From Alopecurus myosuroides (Eukaryota; Streptophyta; Magnoliopsida; Poales; Poaceae): DNA of 64,000 nt. The stretch's first letter is position 1. Every line of letters begins with the position of its first letter. Below the pieces are notes generated by a model. That model was not told the DNA's origin. It made no database searches and saw only the letters and a list, made by a program, of their open reading frames with translations. Location of the stretch: the NCBI GenBank assembly GCA_028641055.1, contig CM054058.1, positions 83,122,020 through 83,186,019 of the forward strand, given 5' to 3'. Shown one piece after another: positions 11,248-23,700 of the stretch. Made by a program: the position numbers and the translations under genes.

Positions 11248-14200
11248 ATGCCGCCAACAAGGAACACCCCGCCTGAGCCACCGCCAATCACGGAGCTGTT
11301 GACTCAGATGACCCAAGTCATGACACAGATGGCCCAGTTCCAGACTAACCAGCACAACAACCAGAATGCTCCACGGATCAGCATCAAGGAGTTCCTCAGT
11401 CTGGGTCCGAGAGCTTTCGTGGCCACACGCGAGCCCCTGGATGCTGATGACTGGATCCGTGAGATAGCTAAGGCTCTGGAGATTGCTCACGTTGCTGAGG
11501 AAGACAAGGTCAAGTATGCCTCCTATCTGCTGAAGCGTCAGGCAGCTACTTGGTGGGAAAACTACCAGACCATGAGAGCTGGCTATCCAATCACCTGGGG
11601 TTGTTTCAAGGAAGCTTTCCTGAAGCACCACATTCCAGATGGTCTCATGGAAAGGATGCGTGAAGAGTTTTGCTCACTCAAGAAGGGCAAGCTGGACGTC
11701 ATTGGCTATCAGAGTGAGTTCAATCGCCTCGCTCGTTACGCTGGTGATGAGGTGACCACTGAGGCTAAGAAGATGGCAAGGTTCCGCAGAGGTTTTAACC
11801 CGGAACTCAAGTACGCCCTCACCAACATCAAGGCCAACAACTTCGAGGAGCTCGTTAACACCGCGCTCAATGAAGAAAATGGGCGCAAGGCGTTCGAGGA
11901 GTCTCGCAAGCACTCGCGTGAGGGTGGTTCCTCCTCCAACATGACCACCCCTCCGCAGAAGCGCCGCATCTGGGTGCCAAATGGTGCTGTCACTCGGGCT
12001 CCATATGCCCAAGCTTCTCCAGGCTTCGCTCCCCGACCACCCAACCCTGTTCAGATGCATGATCAGAGGGCTTCGATGGGGCAGCCAAGGCCAGGGCCTC
12101 CTCGTGTCGTCACTTGCTACAAATGCAAGCAGACGGGGCACTACGCTGACAAGTGCACGCAGAGGCAGCTACCTCCACCACCACCTCGTCCCAACACAAA
12201 CCTGGAAATGGTGCGCGCTCCCCCGCCTAAAGCCTTCAACTCCAACAACAGGCCTGTCGGGAGGACCGCAAGGGTGAATCATGTCAAGATCGACAAAGCT
12301 GAGGAAGCTCCTGACGTCGTTCTCGGTATATTACCCGTAAACTCTTTTCCAGCTAAAGTGTTGTTTGATACCGGAGCATCGCATTATTTTGTGTCAAAGA
12401 TCTTTGCCACAACAAACAACCTAATTGTGATTCCACTAAGCAATCAAATCACTGTTCACTCCCCGGGATCTCAAATGTTGACTTCCAAGATAAGTAAGGA
12501 TAATCAAATCCTAATTGGAGGCCACATTTTCCTTGCCTCTCTCATGTTGCTGGGAAGTTCTGACATTGATGTCATTCTTGGAATGGATTGGCTGAAGGCT
12601 AATAAAGCTAAAATTGACTGTGCTCAAAAGTCAATAACTCTGTTCCACCCTTCTGGCCAGATAGTCTATTCTCCAAATGAATCAAGTTCCTTTCAGCTAT
12701 GCAACCTCGATGCAAAACCTCTACCTCTACTCGAAAATGTTCCGGTGGTTTGTGAATTCCCTGACGTCTTTCCAGAAGAGTTGCCAGGGATGCCTCCGGA
12801 CAGAGCAGTTGAGTTCGTGATCGAGCTTGAACCAGGTACTGCTCCAATCTCTAAGCATCCATACAAGATAGCTCCTCCTGAACTGAAACTGTTAAAGGAG
12901 CAAATCGATATGTACATGGAAAAAGGTTACATTCAACCTAGTTCCTCGGCTTGGGGTTGCCCAACTCTGTTCGTTGCGAAGAAGGATCACACAAAGAGAC
13001 TCGTTGTTGACTATCGTCCTCTTAACGAGAAAACCATAAAAAACAAGTATCCAATTCCTCGTATCGATGATCTTTTTGATCAACTTGCTGGAGCCTCAAT
13101 ATTCTCCAAGTTGGACTTGAGAATGGGTTACCATCAAATAAAGATCAGAAAGGAAGATATTCCAAAAACAGCTTTCACCACTCGGTACGGTCTATATGAA
13201 TACACCGTCATGTCCTTTGGTCTCACCAATGCACCGGCGACATTCTCTCGACTCATGAATTATGTCTTCCATGAATACCTCGACAAGTTCGTTGTGGTAT
13301 ATCTGGATGATATTCTTGTCTACTCAAAATCCGAGGAAGAGCATGGAGAACATCTTCGTCTCAGTCTCATGAAGCTTCGCGAGCATCTTCTTTATGCCAA
13401 GTTCTCCAAATGTGAGTTCTGGATTCCAGAAGTTGCTTACCTTGGTCATGTCATCTCTGCCAAGGGCATAGCCATTGATCCAGAAAAGGTTAAGGCAATT
13501 GTCGATTGGAAACCTCCTAAGACGGTGAAGCAAGTCAAAAGTTTTCTTGGTTTGGCTAGCTATTGTCGTCGTTTCGTCCAAAACTTCTCCAAGATTGCCA
13601 AACCTCTAACTGATCTCACAAAGAAGGACAAGAAGTTTGTTTGGTCTCCACAATGTGATGAAAGTTTCAATCTCCTGAAGACTAAACTCACTTCTACACC
13701 AGTTCTGGTTGGTCCAGATACTACCAAACCTTTCCAGATATTCTGTGATGCTTCTCTCCAAGGTCTAGGTGCAGTTCTTATGCAAGAACGTCAAGTTGTG
13801 GCTTATGCTTCACGTCAGTTGAACACACATGAGCAAAATTATCCCACACATGACCTTGAACTTGCAGCAGTTGTGTTTTCCCTCAAGAAATGGAGGCAAT
13901 ACTTGTTGGGTAATCGCACTGAAATCTTTTCCGATCATAAGAGTCTGAAATACATCTTCACTCAACCAGATCTAAACCTTAGGCAAAGGAGATGGATTGA
14001 AAAGATTAAAGACTTTGATCTCACTATTTCTTACACTCCAGGAAAGGCTAATGTTATGGCCGATGCTCTCAGTCGCAAGTCGTATTGCAATAATCTCATG
14101 ATCATGGAAAGCCAACCTCCTCTTCATGAAGAATTCCAGAAGCTGAACCTTGGTCTTGTTCCTCAAGGTTATCTTGCAAACTTGACAGCCAGTCCAACTC

Positions 14201-15639
14201 TCGGGGACAAGATTCGTTCTGAACAACTTCGTGATGCTGAAATCAAGAAGATGGTAGAACACATCAAAGAAGGCAAGGAGAAATTTAAGTCCTTCTCAAT
14301 TGATGACAAGGGAACTGTGTTCTTCGAAGGACGCATTGCAGTTCCTCAAGTTCAAAGTCTCAAAGATGTCATTCTCAAGGAGGCTCATGAAACTCCTCTC
14401 TCCATACACCCTGGAAGTACAAAGATGTACCAGGATCTCAAGACGTTGTATTGGTGGCCTGGCATGAAACGTGAAATTGCTCAATACGTTTCTGAATGCG
14501 ACGTTTGTCAACGTGTTAAGGCAGTCCATCAGAAAACAGCCGGTCTACTCCAACCTCTAAAAATCCCTGAGTGGAAGTGGGACATGATTGAAATGGACTT
14601 CGTCACTGGTTTCCCAAAGTCCAAGAAGGGCAACGATGCAATCTTCGTTGTCATTGATCGTCTCACTAAAGTAGTTCACTTCTTTCCTGTCAAAGAAACA
14701 ATCTCAGCTAGCCAGTTAGCAGAGCTCTACACAGCAAAGATTGTTCCTCTTCATGGTGTTCCACTGGAAATAAGCTCAGACCGTGGAAGCATATTCACTT
14801 CTCATTTCTGGAAAAGCTTTCAAGAAGCATTGGGCACCAAACTTCTGTTCAGCACAGCTTATCACCCTCAGTCTCAAGGGCAAGTCGAAAGAGTCAATCA
14901 GATTCTCGAGGATATGCTCAGAGCATGTGGTATCTCCTTTGGCATGAAATGGGAGGAATGCCTTCCATATGCTGAATTCTCCTACAACAACAGCTTCCAG
15001 GCAAGCCTAGGCATGGCACCATTTGAAGCTCTCTATGGCCGCAGATGCAGGAGTCCAATCAATTGGTCTGGAGCTGGTGAACGTTCACTCTTAGGCCCTG
15101 ACATTGTTAAGGAAGCCGAAGAGAAAGTTCGCATCATTCGTGACAATCTCAAGATTGCTCAGTCTCGTCAGAAAAGTTACTATGACAGCAAGCACAGGGA
15201 TATGATTTATGCACCTGGTGACAAAGCATATCTCCGTGTAACTCCCCTCAGAGGCACTCATCGTTTTGGTGTCAAAGGAAAGCTAGCACCGAGATACATT
15301 GGTCCTTTCAACATTCTCTCAAGGCGTGCGGAAAATGCCTATCGTCTTGAACTTCCAGATAAACTATCCAAGGTGCACGATGTGTTTCACGTGTCACAAC
15401 TCAAGAGGTGTTTCAAAGATCCAGATCGTGCAGTTGATCATGATTCCATTGAACTGCAAGAAGATCTCTCTTATGAGGAGCACCCTGTTCGAATTCTCGA
15501 TGAGACCGAGCGTAAGACTCGCAACAAGAGCACCAAGTTCTTGAAAGTGCAGTGGTCTCATCATTCCGATAAAGAGGCAACATGGGAGACCGAAGAGGAT
15601 CTTCGCAAGAAGTATCCGGACCTTTTCACTTCTCAGTAG
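11248..15639 (+). CDS. Gag-Pol polyprotein of the Tekay-type element, intact
   Basis: One uninterrupted ORF of 1463 codons. It encodes capsid, nucleocapsid and the enzymes needed for reverse transcription and integration. Gag occupies about residues 1-330, with a CCHC zinc knuckle at 290-303. The protease active site is DTG at 374-376. The reverse transcriptase catalytic YLDD ends at Asp687-Asp688. RNase H shows Asp834. The integrase has an HHCC zinc region (His1047 to Cys1084/Cys1087) and a DD35E triad at Asp1117, Asp1178 and Glu1214. A chromodomain lies at about 1410-1460, which in this family directs insertion to chromatin marks. All key residues are present. The minus-strand ORFs of 155 and 102 codons within it are shadows. 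Confidence 0.97.
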   Translation: MPPTRNTPPEPPPITELLTQMTQVMTQMAQFQTNQHNNQNAPRISIKEFLSLGPRAFVATREPLDADDWIREIAKALEIAHVAEEDKVKYASYLLKRQAATWWENYQTMRAGYPITWGCFKEAFLKHHIPDGLMERMREEFCSLKKGKLDVIGYQSEFNRLARYAGDEVTTEAKKMARFRRGFNPELKYALTNIKANNFEELVNTALNEENGRKAFEESRKHSREGGSSSNMTTPPQKRRIWVPNGAVTRAPYAQASPGFAPRPPNPVQMHDQRASMGQPRPGPPRVVTCYKCKQTGHYADKCTQRQLPPPPPRPNTNLEMVRAPPPKAFNSNNRPVGRTARVNHVKIDKAEEAPDVVLGILPVNSFPAKVLFDTGASHYFVSKIFATTNNLIVIPLSNQITVHSPGSQMLTSKISKDNQILIGGHIFLASLMLLGSSDIDVILGMDWLKANKAKIDCAQKSITLFHPSGQIVYSPNESSSFQLCNLDAKPLPLLENVPVVCEFPDVFPEELPGMPPDRAVEFVIELEPGTAPISKHPYKIAPPELKLLKEQIDMYMEKGYIQPSSSAWGCPTLFVAKKDHTKRLVVDYRPLNEKTIKNKYPIPRIDDLFDQLAGASIFSKLDLRMGYHQIKIRKEDIPKTAFTTRYGLYEYTVMSFGLTNAPATFSRLMNYVFHEYLDKFVVVYLDDILVYSKSEEEHGEHLRLSLMKLREHLLYAKFSKCEFWIPEVAYLGHVISAKGIAIDPEKVKAIVDWKPPKTVKQVKSFLGLASYCRRFVQNFSKIAKPLTDLTKKDKKFVWSPQCDESFNLLKTKLTSTPVLVGPDTTKPFQIFCDASLQGLGAVLMQERQVVAYASRQLNTHEQNYPTHDLELAAVVFSLKKWRQYLLGNRTEIFSDHKSLKYIFTQPDLNLRQRRWIEKIKDFDLTISYTPGKANVMADALSRKSYCNNLMIMESQPPLHEEFQKLNLGLVPQGYLANLTASPTLGDKIRSEQLRDAEIKKMVEHIKEGKEKFKSFSIDDKGTVFFEGRIAVPQVQSLKDVILKEAHETPLSIHPGSTKMYQDLKTLYWWPGMKREIAQYVSECDVCQRVKAVHQKTAGLLQPLKIPEWKWDMIEMDFVTGFPKSKKGNDAIFVVIDRLTKVVHFFPVKETISASQLAELYTAKIVPLHGVPLEISSDRGSIFTSHFWKSFQEALGTKLLFSTAYHPQSQGQVERVNQILEDMLRACGISFGMKWEECLPYAEFSYNNSFQASLGMAPFEALYGRRCRSPINWSGAGERSLLGPDIVKEAEEKVRIIRDNLKIAQSRQKSYYDSKHRDMIYAPGDKAYLRVTPLRGTHRFGVKGKLAPRYIGPFNILSRRAENAYRLELPDKLSKVHDVFHVSQLKRCFKDPDRAVDHDSIELQEDLSYEEHPVRILDETERKTRNKSTKFLKVQWSHHSDKEATWETEEDLRKKYPDLFTSQ

Positions 15640-15662
15640 GAATCTCGGGGCGCGATTCCTTC

Positions 15663-15676
15663 AAGGGGGGGCGTTT
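15663..15676 (+). promoter_or_regulatory. Polypurine tract before the 3' LTR
   Basis: AAGGGGGGGCG followed by TTT immediately precedes the TGTAACATCC of the 3' LTR. This is the expected plus-strand primer. Confidence 0.85.
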
Positions 15677-18600
15677 TGTAACATCCCAAGTATGAAAACT
15701 TACCTTTAGAATGGTTGTTTCTTGTTTTATTAATGTTTTGCATCATGGCATCTTAATCATTGCATTTGTTTGCATTTGTTTTCCTTTGTTTTCTATTTGA
15801 ATATTCAAACAATATTCAAATGTTTTGTTTCATACTTGTTATGTTACATTTTTTCCAAATAAAAATTTCAAATAAAACATTAATTGTTTCCATTAAACCA
15901 TAAGGTTCAAACTATTTACAATCATGGCTTTTAATAATTCACTTAATTCAAATTGCATTCAAATTAAAATTAAAACTTCCAAACAGCAACCATTTTGAAG
16001 TTATGAAATTTACAAAACAAAATCAATCACTTGTTTCAAAGAAACTTGAATTTAAAAACTTATTTGCTTAAGTTCAATCATTTCAATTAATATTAATTTC
16101 ATTCAAATTTCAAACAAATTGCAAACAACACTTAAATCCAAATCATTTTGTAAAACAAAAGTTGCACTTTGTGCTGTTACAATAAATAAGCAATATAAAA
16201 TTTATCCCTAAATTTTCTACCCCAAAAACCCTAGCCTTTTCTTCCTTTTTCAAATCAGCAAAAAAAAAAGACAGAACAAAAAAACAAATAAATAAAAGAG
16301 AGAGGGGTAGGGCAGGCAGTGGGCAGGCCCAGCCCACCAACCGGCCCGGTACCCCCCCACTTCATCTTCCTCCTGTACGGCAGCATCTGCCGCTGCCCAC
16401 GTCGACATCCGCGAGCAGCAACGGCCGTGAGCAGCTCCTCGCCCCCTATAAACCTACCCCCGAGCTCCCCGAGCTATCCCTAACCCTATACCTCCCCTCT
16501 CCCTCGATCACCGCCGCCGTTTCCTCTCTCTCCGCTCGCAATCCCTCTCTGAACATCGCCACTGCGCCACCCTCTTCTGAATCCCGATGATCGCCGGCGA
16601 AACGTTGCGCCTCCGTGCAGGTTGAGTACGGGGATCAGAACCCCGTACCCCCTCTTCCACCTCAGCTACTCCACGGTGACGGAGCGCCACCGGAGCTTCG
16701 CCGCCGTCCTCTCTTCTGTCGCCGTCGACCACCGCTGCCCCGAGCCCTGCTTCTCCTTCTGTCCCTCGAGGTGAGCATCACCATGCCCTCCGCCCTCCTC
16801 TCTCTATGCACGAGTGCACGGTCACCACGCACGCACACAGCAGCACGCACTCCGGTGAGCAGCAGCATCGACTAGCCGCCGGCGGCCACCCCTCTGTCAG
16901 TTTCAGTCGTCAGACGAAATTCAGTTTCGTCAGGTGCTAGTCGCTAACTGAAGAATAACCTCAGTGTGCATCCTTACCTGACAAGAACCGTTCGCCACCG
17001 CAGTGGCAGCAGCGCACGCACGCGAGCACGAGGTCGAGGGGTCGAGCCCTCGCCTCCGCGGATTAATCCGCCAATATTTTGCTTTGCCACGCGGGCGCCC
17101 GTGGCCCACCTGCCATTGGTCTGGGTTGCCACGCGTGCTGCCACGCAGGCCACGCTGGCCCAGGGCCCCCTCGTCAGTGGCCTGGGCTGGGCCACTGCGA
17201 GGTAGAACAGGGTTTTCTGGCATTTTCTTTTAAAAATAAATCCTTTTCTTTTACAAATTGGTCCCTAACTTTAAAATACAAATAACTTTTAATTTCCAAA
17301 TCCAAATGATGCAAATGAAATATGTTTACTGAACCAAATTAAATTCTCTACCTATTTAAATCATTTGTTTTCTGTTTTGAACATTTCAAATGCATCCAAA
17401 TTTCAAATTTAAACAAATCATTTTAAATTTGGTTAATTTCATAACTAATTCAAACTTAAATCAAATAACACAAATAAAATATGTTTCCCATGCTATTTTG
17501 AACCATCTTTACAAATATAAATTTTGTTTCCTGTTTTGAATAATTAAAATTGCTTAAATAATTTAAACCTTGTTTAAATCATTTAAATTTGCTAAATTCA
17601 TAACTTGCTCAAATTAAATTATTTTTGAACATATAAAATATGTTTTCAAACTAGAAAAGTATAAAAATTTTAAATATGAATTTGGTTTAATGTTTTGAAC
17701 AAATAAAATTTCAAATAAATTCATACTTGAATTAAATCCTTTCAAATCTTGTTTAAACTTGTTTAATTCATAAGTAAATTATTCTAAATCCTTTTTCAGC
17801 AAGTGAAACATGTATTCCACCTAAAATTTTGTGTTCTTTCCATTTATGAACTTTGTTATCTATTTTGAACAATTAAAATTGGTGAAAACAACAAATGCTT
17901 GTGTAACACCTTTAAGGAACCAAAATTCCATAAATTAATAAATAAATTCCAAACTTGGTAAACCTTATTTCTAATTGTTTCTATTGTTGTTTTCTTTCTG
18001 TTTTCTTCATCCATGCATCATGCTAATTCACTTACACATGATGTTTAGTTGTAGAACAATTATTTCAACCTTAATTCATGGGCTTTCATATGCAACTCAA
18101 ATTGCATGTGGGTCCATTTAATCATGTTATGTTACCATGTCAACTAGTTTATTTTTATGCATCAATTAAATGGCCATACATCATCCCATGATTGTGCACT
18201 ATGCCATGTTATTGATTGTTTGTCTCTCTGCGTTGTTTGTTTGCTTCTTCTCGAATAGACGACGACGTTGAGACAGACGATACTTACGACACCCCTTCTG
18301 AGGATCTAGCTCAGTACCAGGCTGCTGAGTTTGCAGGCAAGTATTCACTCACATGAACCATCGTGTTCCTTTCAACATTGGATTCCGATACTTTCCGTTG
18401 TCTATTCTGCTAGCCTTATGAATCGTTGCTTCTGTTACGAACCTATCACATGTTATCCTTTAACCCTGATATAGCCTCACCTCCACACCTATAACCCCAT
18501 TGCTTGTTGCCCGTGTCTCACTAGCATGCTTAGGATTGTTTCTGCTCGAGTCTGTTGCCCGTTACTTTCTGTTAATATATTTCATTTATGTTCTGGGGCT

Positions 18601-20094
18601 CGATGTTTAAACAATCAACCTGTTAATATTGTGGATAATAATAATTTGATGATAAGGCACCGGCAGGAGGCCCGGCGTGGTTTTGAGGCCTGCTAGTGTC
18701 GACCCTAATTAGGAAAAGGGTCTTGTCTACTGATCCATGATGAGCGCACTATCCGCATGTGGGAAGCGTGTATGGGCGCCCCCCTCAATTTGATTCGATT
18801 CGCATCTCGTCCAAATCGCCTCATTTAGTTCGGGTTTTCCATTTGCCGCATACATATATATTTTGCGAACCCAGGCCAGGGTGGAACTTTTGTAGTCGGC
18901 ATTTAGGGAGACACGTTCTTAGAGTGCTATGAGGTTCCCCTTTTCTTCGTGGGGCTTGATTAGCCGTGCGCTCAAACGCACGGGGTTCTTTGGGCTTGAT
19001 GCGAAGAAGAGTTGAGTTGTGTTGAGTGCCCCGCTTGGTGGAAGGCATTCCATCTGGCGGGTTATTCTTACGTGTACGGCCAAATTGGTGCACCCCTGCA
19101 GGGTAAATCTTCTCGAGAAGCCGTGTTTTCCGCGGTTATGGATGACTTGGTGAAAGTACTGGCTAACAAGTACTCAGAACAACTTACACCTAACTAATGA
19201 TAACTTGACTAGTAATAGTCTTATTGACACAACAACTTGAACCATCATTAATCCAAATGTGTGAGTTATCCTCGGATTGCCTCTTTGGATAAGGGGCGAG
19301 ATCCAGGATGGGCTTGTTTGGTGGTTAGTTGTAGTTGGTTACGATACGCTATCTTATCTCCTTTCTGTTAGCCGGAAGTTGTAGAATGCATCTGTAGTTG
19401 GTTATTGCAGCCCGCTGCCGCATCTTTTATATCACCCTTTCTTCCGTTGAACCCAAAGCATCTGTGCTTGATGTTGTGGGGTACACTTTGGTGAACTGTG
19501 AGTCTTGCTTGCCAGTACGTTGTTGTACTGACCCCTTTGGGGATGTGGTTTCCGCAGACTACGCTTACGAGGATCCCCGTGATGGCTACTACGTGGAGTA
19601 CGACGAGGCTGCTGACGAGTAGATAGCGGACCCGGGCAGGATCCGAGACTACGTGGATGGGCTCCGTTTCCTTTTCGTTTCCGGCCTCTTAGGCCTATTT
19701 GGATCTTGTCTGTACTCAGACAGTTTGGATGCTTCCGCTGTGATGTAATGATGAATTGTTGGGACATGTGTCCTCTGGATGATTGTATTTGCTATCTCTG
19801 CTCTAGTGAGAGCTATTTGCACTTATTTCTATTTATTTGTGTCTTAGAGATCTGTTGTGCTATCATTTTGTTAAACGCCGTTGACGTACCATGTGTGTAT
19901 GGTATGAAGTACGTCAATGGTAGTATCCTGATTTCTATGGGATGGTTTACGTAGACGATGAACAGTAGGGGTTGATTGTCACACATACGTGTGTTGGCCT
20001 ACTCGTAAGAGATGCGAGTGCCGGTAAGACCCGTAATCCAATCATCTACTGTTCAACGGAACTGCGAGTATCCTCTAGAAGTCCGGGTGCGACA
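15677..20094 (+). repeat. 3' LTR (4418 bp) of the Tekay-type element
   Basis: Colinear copy of the 5' LTR with scattered substitutions and small indels, including a shorter CT repeat near 16800. It has the same TATA box at 16447. It is followed directly by the TTTCC duplication at 20095-20099. Confidence 0.95.
18259..19622 (+). other. Second copy of the acidic two-exon mini-ORF (3' LTR)
   Basis: Blocks 18259-18336 and 19558-19622 repeat those of the 5' LTR at 7848-9209, with the same splice signals, phase and TAG. By eye both coding blocks are identical between LTRs, although flanking LTR sequence shows changes. The region is short, so this is weak evidence of constraint. Confidence 0.35.
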
Positions 20095-20099
20095 TTTCC

Positions 20100-20768
20100 A
20101 ACCAACCCAATATTACATTGTCTGTTTATACCGAGCAATTTATATATCTATTACTTCCGAAATCTCCTTGGTACATGGCAGCAGCCTCCTCCAATGCAGA
20201 ACCAACCTACCCTCAGAATTGTTTTGGCAGGGTAATATCATTCTTTGTTTCCGGTCTCCAATCAGCTTACCCTTGTAAATACTACTTTTTTCCTCCAGCG
20301 GTACGCAATCTCCTTTTGGTACATGGCAGCAGCCTCCTCCAATGCAGTTCAGCGAGCAACACTTTTTCTTTTATGTAATATATGTGTACCAGTAGGTTCA
20401 AAGTAAGAAATAAGGTTTGTTGAATGAATCAATAGGCTGACACAACTGCACAAGGATGTTTTGATTTTCCGGTCCTCTATTTTTTATTGCTTCACATGAA
20501 CCATAAAATCCATTTTCATTTCTTTGTTTAACTAATATGTTGATTTCCTATCTTTCATTTTCATTTGAACATGTTTCTGTCTTTTTCATTTCAGCATGTG
20601 TTCACTTTCTGCAATAAAACAATATATAGGTTCATGTTGCTTTCTCTGATTGGGGAGGCACGAAGACATGAAAAAAAAATTGTATGTTATCTAATCCATA
20701 TTTTGCCTTTTACAGGTTGGTTTACATACTGTTGAAGTTATCAACACATTTTCTCTAATTTTTCATAG
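20100..20768. other. Upstream region of the Ulp1-like gene, with a 30 bp direct repeat
   Basis: No clear exon. A perfect 30 bp direct repeat (GGTACATGGCAGCAGCCTCC and the next 10 bases) is at 20170-20199 and 20318-20347, period 148 bp, each copy preceded by a similar AATCTCCTT context. In one frame it reads WQQPPPMQ, which could be relic coding sequence. No serine hydrolase N-terminal exon was found here on the minus strand. Confidence 0.5.
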
Positions 20769-23700
20769 ATGGAAAAAGTCTCCAGAAATATGAATGGCAA
20801 GGACCCGACAAAGGAGGTAAGTGCATTCCCAAACAATAATATAATTATCTAACAGTTGATGTGCTAATGACTAAAAGCTTTGTTTTATTTCTTTCTTTTC
20901 AGTCTTTCGTGACAAAGTTATCTCTGCCCAAATTTATTGCAATGCTTAAGCGTCTAACACCAGACCAGATAAAGCTTGTGCGCAAAATGGGATTTGAGCA
21001 CCTACTAGAGCTTAGATGCAATTTTCTCCCGCGTGGAATCATACATTGGCTGGCCTCAAACTTTGATGTTCATTCTAGATCATTTGATCTCCCGAATGGC
21101 TTCAAGTTCACCATAACGCCGTTCTGCATACACCAGGTGCTAGGTACACCTTATGGCGGAAAGAAGATAGGAAAAAAGGTTGATGCTGAACTTAGAGCTC
21201 TAATAGCAGAGCAAACAAATTGCAAGGGTAACTACCCAACTATAGCAGAGCTCGACGACTTGATAAAACCAGGGCTGGATGGTGTAGTATTCAAAAGAGT
21301 CTTTACCATGTATACCTTGACAGCTTTTTAATGCCCTTCAAGCCACGGGGCTGTTAGTCCAAACTATTACCATGTCCTTGATGATCCAGATGAAATAGCA
21401 TCATTTGATTTCTCAACAGTTGTCCTTGATAAGATTATAGCTTCTATCGACAACTACAACAGTGGAGATAAAACCGTCCTTGGCGGAAACATGCTAACAC
21501 TAGCGGTACGCAATATATACTCTATACTTGCATGTATTTTTACAACTTTTCTTGTTTCCAATATTCGATGAAAAATGCATAGTAGTGTCTTCTTATGTGT
21601 GTATTGACTCATTTCTACTATTGTTTCAAATTTGGCTCAGATTATACATTTCGAGTTCTTGGACACTGATATAATGCCAGTTTCTTCTAAGTGGCCAAGA
21701 CTTTCACTATGGACTTTCGAAATTGTAGCTGAATATGAAAGGATGGACTGCATTAGCACTGAAAATTTGCTTCATGGGAGGCTCCCGGTAATCATATCTC
21801 ACTGTGACTTACATTTTTTTTTCTAAGACTACGTGTACATTCTTGTATCTTAAATTAGCTTTTACTTTTGTACACCTACAAAAGATAGTTTACTTGTGAC
21901 TTATTCCTTCCTTTATTTTTTCTACTTCCAGACAAAGCATGTGTCTCAAACTCCATTTAGTAGGTCCAACAACCAGCATAAGTTTCCACTTAACTGCTCG
22001 TATGATGAACGACTGCAGTTTGTGCTTTCAGTTATTCCAGAGGAAAACCGAAAACGGGTATATATTTTTGCCAATGAAATTTAATTAATTTTTCAGTTGA
22101 TTTGTTTTGGTTTTAATTCTGCTTATAAACATTTTCCCTCCTTGTCCTTTTTTCATAGGTTATGGATAAGCTTCCTCGCGTCATGGACAACATGCATAGA
22201 GAGATGTTCGAAGCAATGCAACCTGTACTCACGAAGAGCATCGCAAGTCTATTGAACTGCATTTCGTCACCCCAGATTTTGGCAACAGGAAACAAACCAA
22301 ACATAAGCAAGATGGAGGTATTTCCTAAAGTTGCACCCAAGATTAGTGGCAGGAAGCATGTTTCCAACTTGTCTTTTGAAGCAACTGCTTTGAAGCCGGA
22401 AACCCAATCAGAAAAGGAACATGGTAAAATCTCAAGGTTATAATGCTTTGATGGCCAGAAACCAAGTCCTCAAGATGGTGCAGACGAAGAAGCAAAACCT
22501 AAAGTGTTGAGTTTAAACTTGTAGACAGAGCAACTTCAAGATCTTTCCTTACCTGAATTCTTCATGTTTCAAGAACCAAGCAATGAAGTTTTGGCAAGAT
22601 GGGACAGAGAGATTGCAATCCCTAGCATACATGATATTCTGAAGAACATCAGTTCAGCTAATTTGTCAAGTGAGCTAGACATACCATACCACTCTGATTT
22701 GTTGGAAGCCATGAATCCGCAAAAAATTCAGGCAGGAAATTGTGACTTCGAAAGCCCACCTACTCTGGACCTCCTCTCATGCGTGTTGGAGGACAAAGTA
22801 TTTTGGGAAGCGCGAAGGCAAGAAGCATGGGAACTTCATTCCAAAAACTCGAGGGTTGTTGATCTGCCAGAAGGATTCAATGTACCGATCCCAATTGGAT
22901 GTAGTGATGGTTCAAGGAATCGCAGCAGGGCAACCACACCAGGCGACACCACAAAACCCAAAAAAAGATCAACTTGCTTCTCCCTCAACGAAATGGCTGC
23001 CGACTGCATAGCTCTCAAAAAGAGGGCTATAATGTTCGAGAGGGAACCCCAGTTGGCAAATCATTCTATCACCGCACTTGAGGAACCATTATTTAATAGA
23101 GAGGATGTAAATCTGTCACCGCACACACCTGTGCATGCAAACAAATGCCTTCAAACTAATGATTTCCCATGGGATGACCCTGAAATGGTAGCTCTTCTAA
23201 TGGAGTCTACTGATAGGATTGAAGAACAGTACCTTGCGCGACACTCACAGTTCACTACACCAGTTAGAGAAGAAATTCATGTATCTGAGATCAGCGCAGA
23301 AAAGTACTGCTGTACATTCATCTCGACTCCAGTCGAGAAGGAAGTCTTTGTGGATATAGTAGCACGTGTACCCCAACGACAAAACAAAAGACGTAAGTAA
23401 TAAAACACAATTTCTTTAGTATATTTATCATGACTAAAGTGCTTCCTGCAACTTGTTACTCAACACCTTATTCATCGGTGTCTTTTCTTCTTGATTTATT
23501 TTGTTTTTGCAGCATCAAAATAGTACAAATGGGCACAACATGGGTTGAACATAGAGTGTTCGCATTAAGCATGCAAGTGTATGGAAAAGTTATAAAATAT
23601 GTCATCAATATGATGGGTAAAGCGGTGATAGTGGAGCAATCCGAGAAATTTAGGTGTGGACTTCTCCCACCTGGGTACTGGAAAAAATATTTCATGGAGT

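Larger units (their letters stand above)
5261..20094 (+). mobile_element. Complete Ty3/Gypsy Tekay/Del-type chromovirus
   Basis: A full-length LTR retrotransposon of 14.8 kb. Target-site duplication TTTCC lies at 5256-5260 and 20095-20099. LTRs are 5261-9681 and 15677-20094, starting TGTAACATCC and ending TGCGACA. The order inside is primer binding site, extra ORF, single gag-pol ORF and polypurine tract, which is the Tekay order. The C-terminal chromodomain places it among chromoviruses. By eye the LTRs differ at only about one position in 50-60, so insertion is fairly recent. The intact polyprotein suggests it could have been active recently. It separates the serine hydrolase fragment from the region upstream of the Ulp1-like gene. 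Confidence 0.95.

Noticed and set aside
11164..12141. Two 155-codon minus-strand ORFs
   Set aside because: They lie antisense to, and almost wholly inside, the intact gag coding sequence and have no domain.
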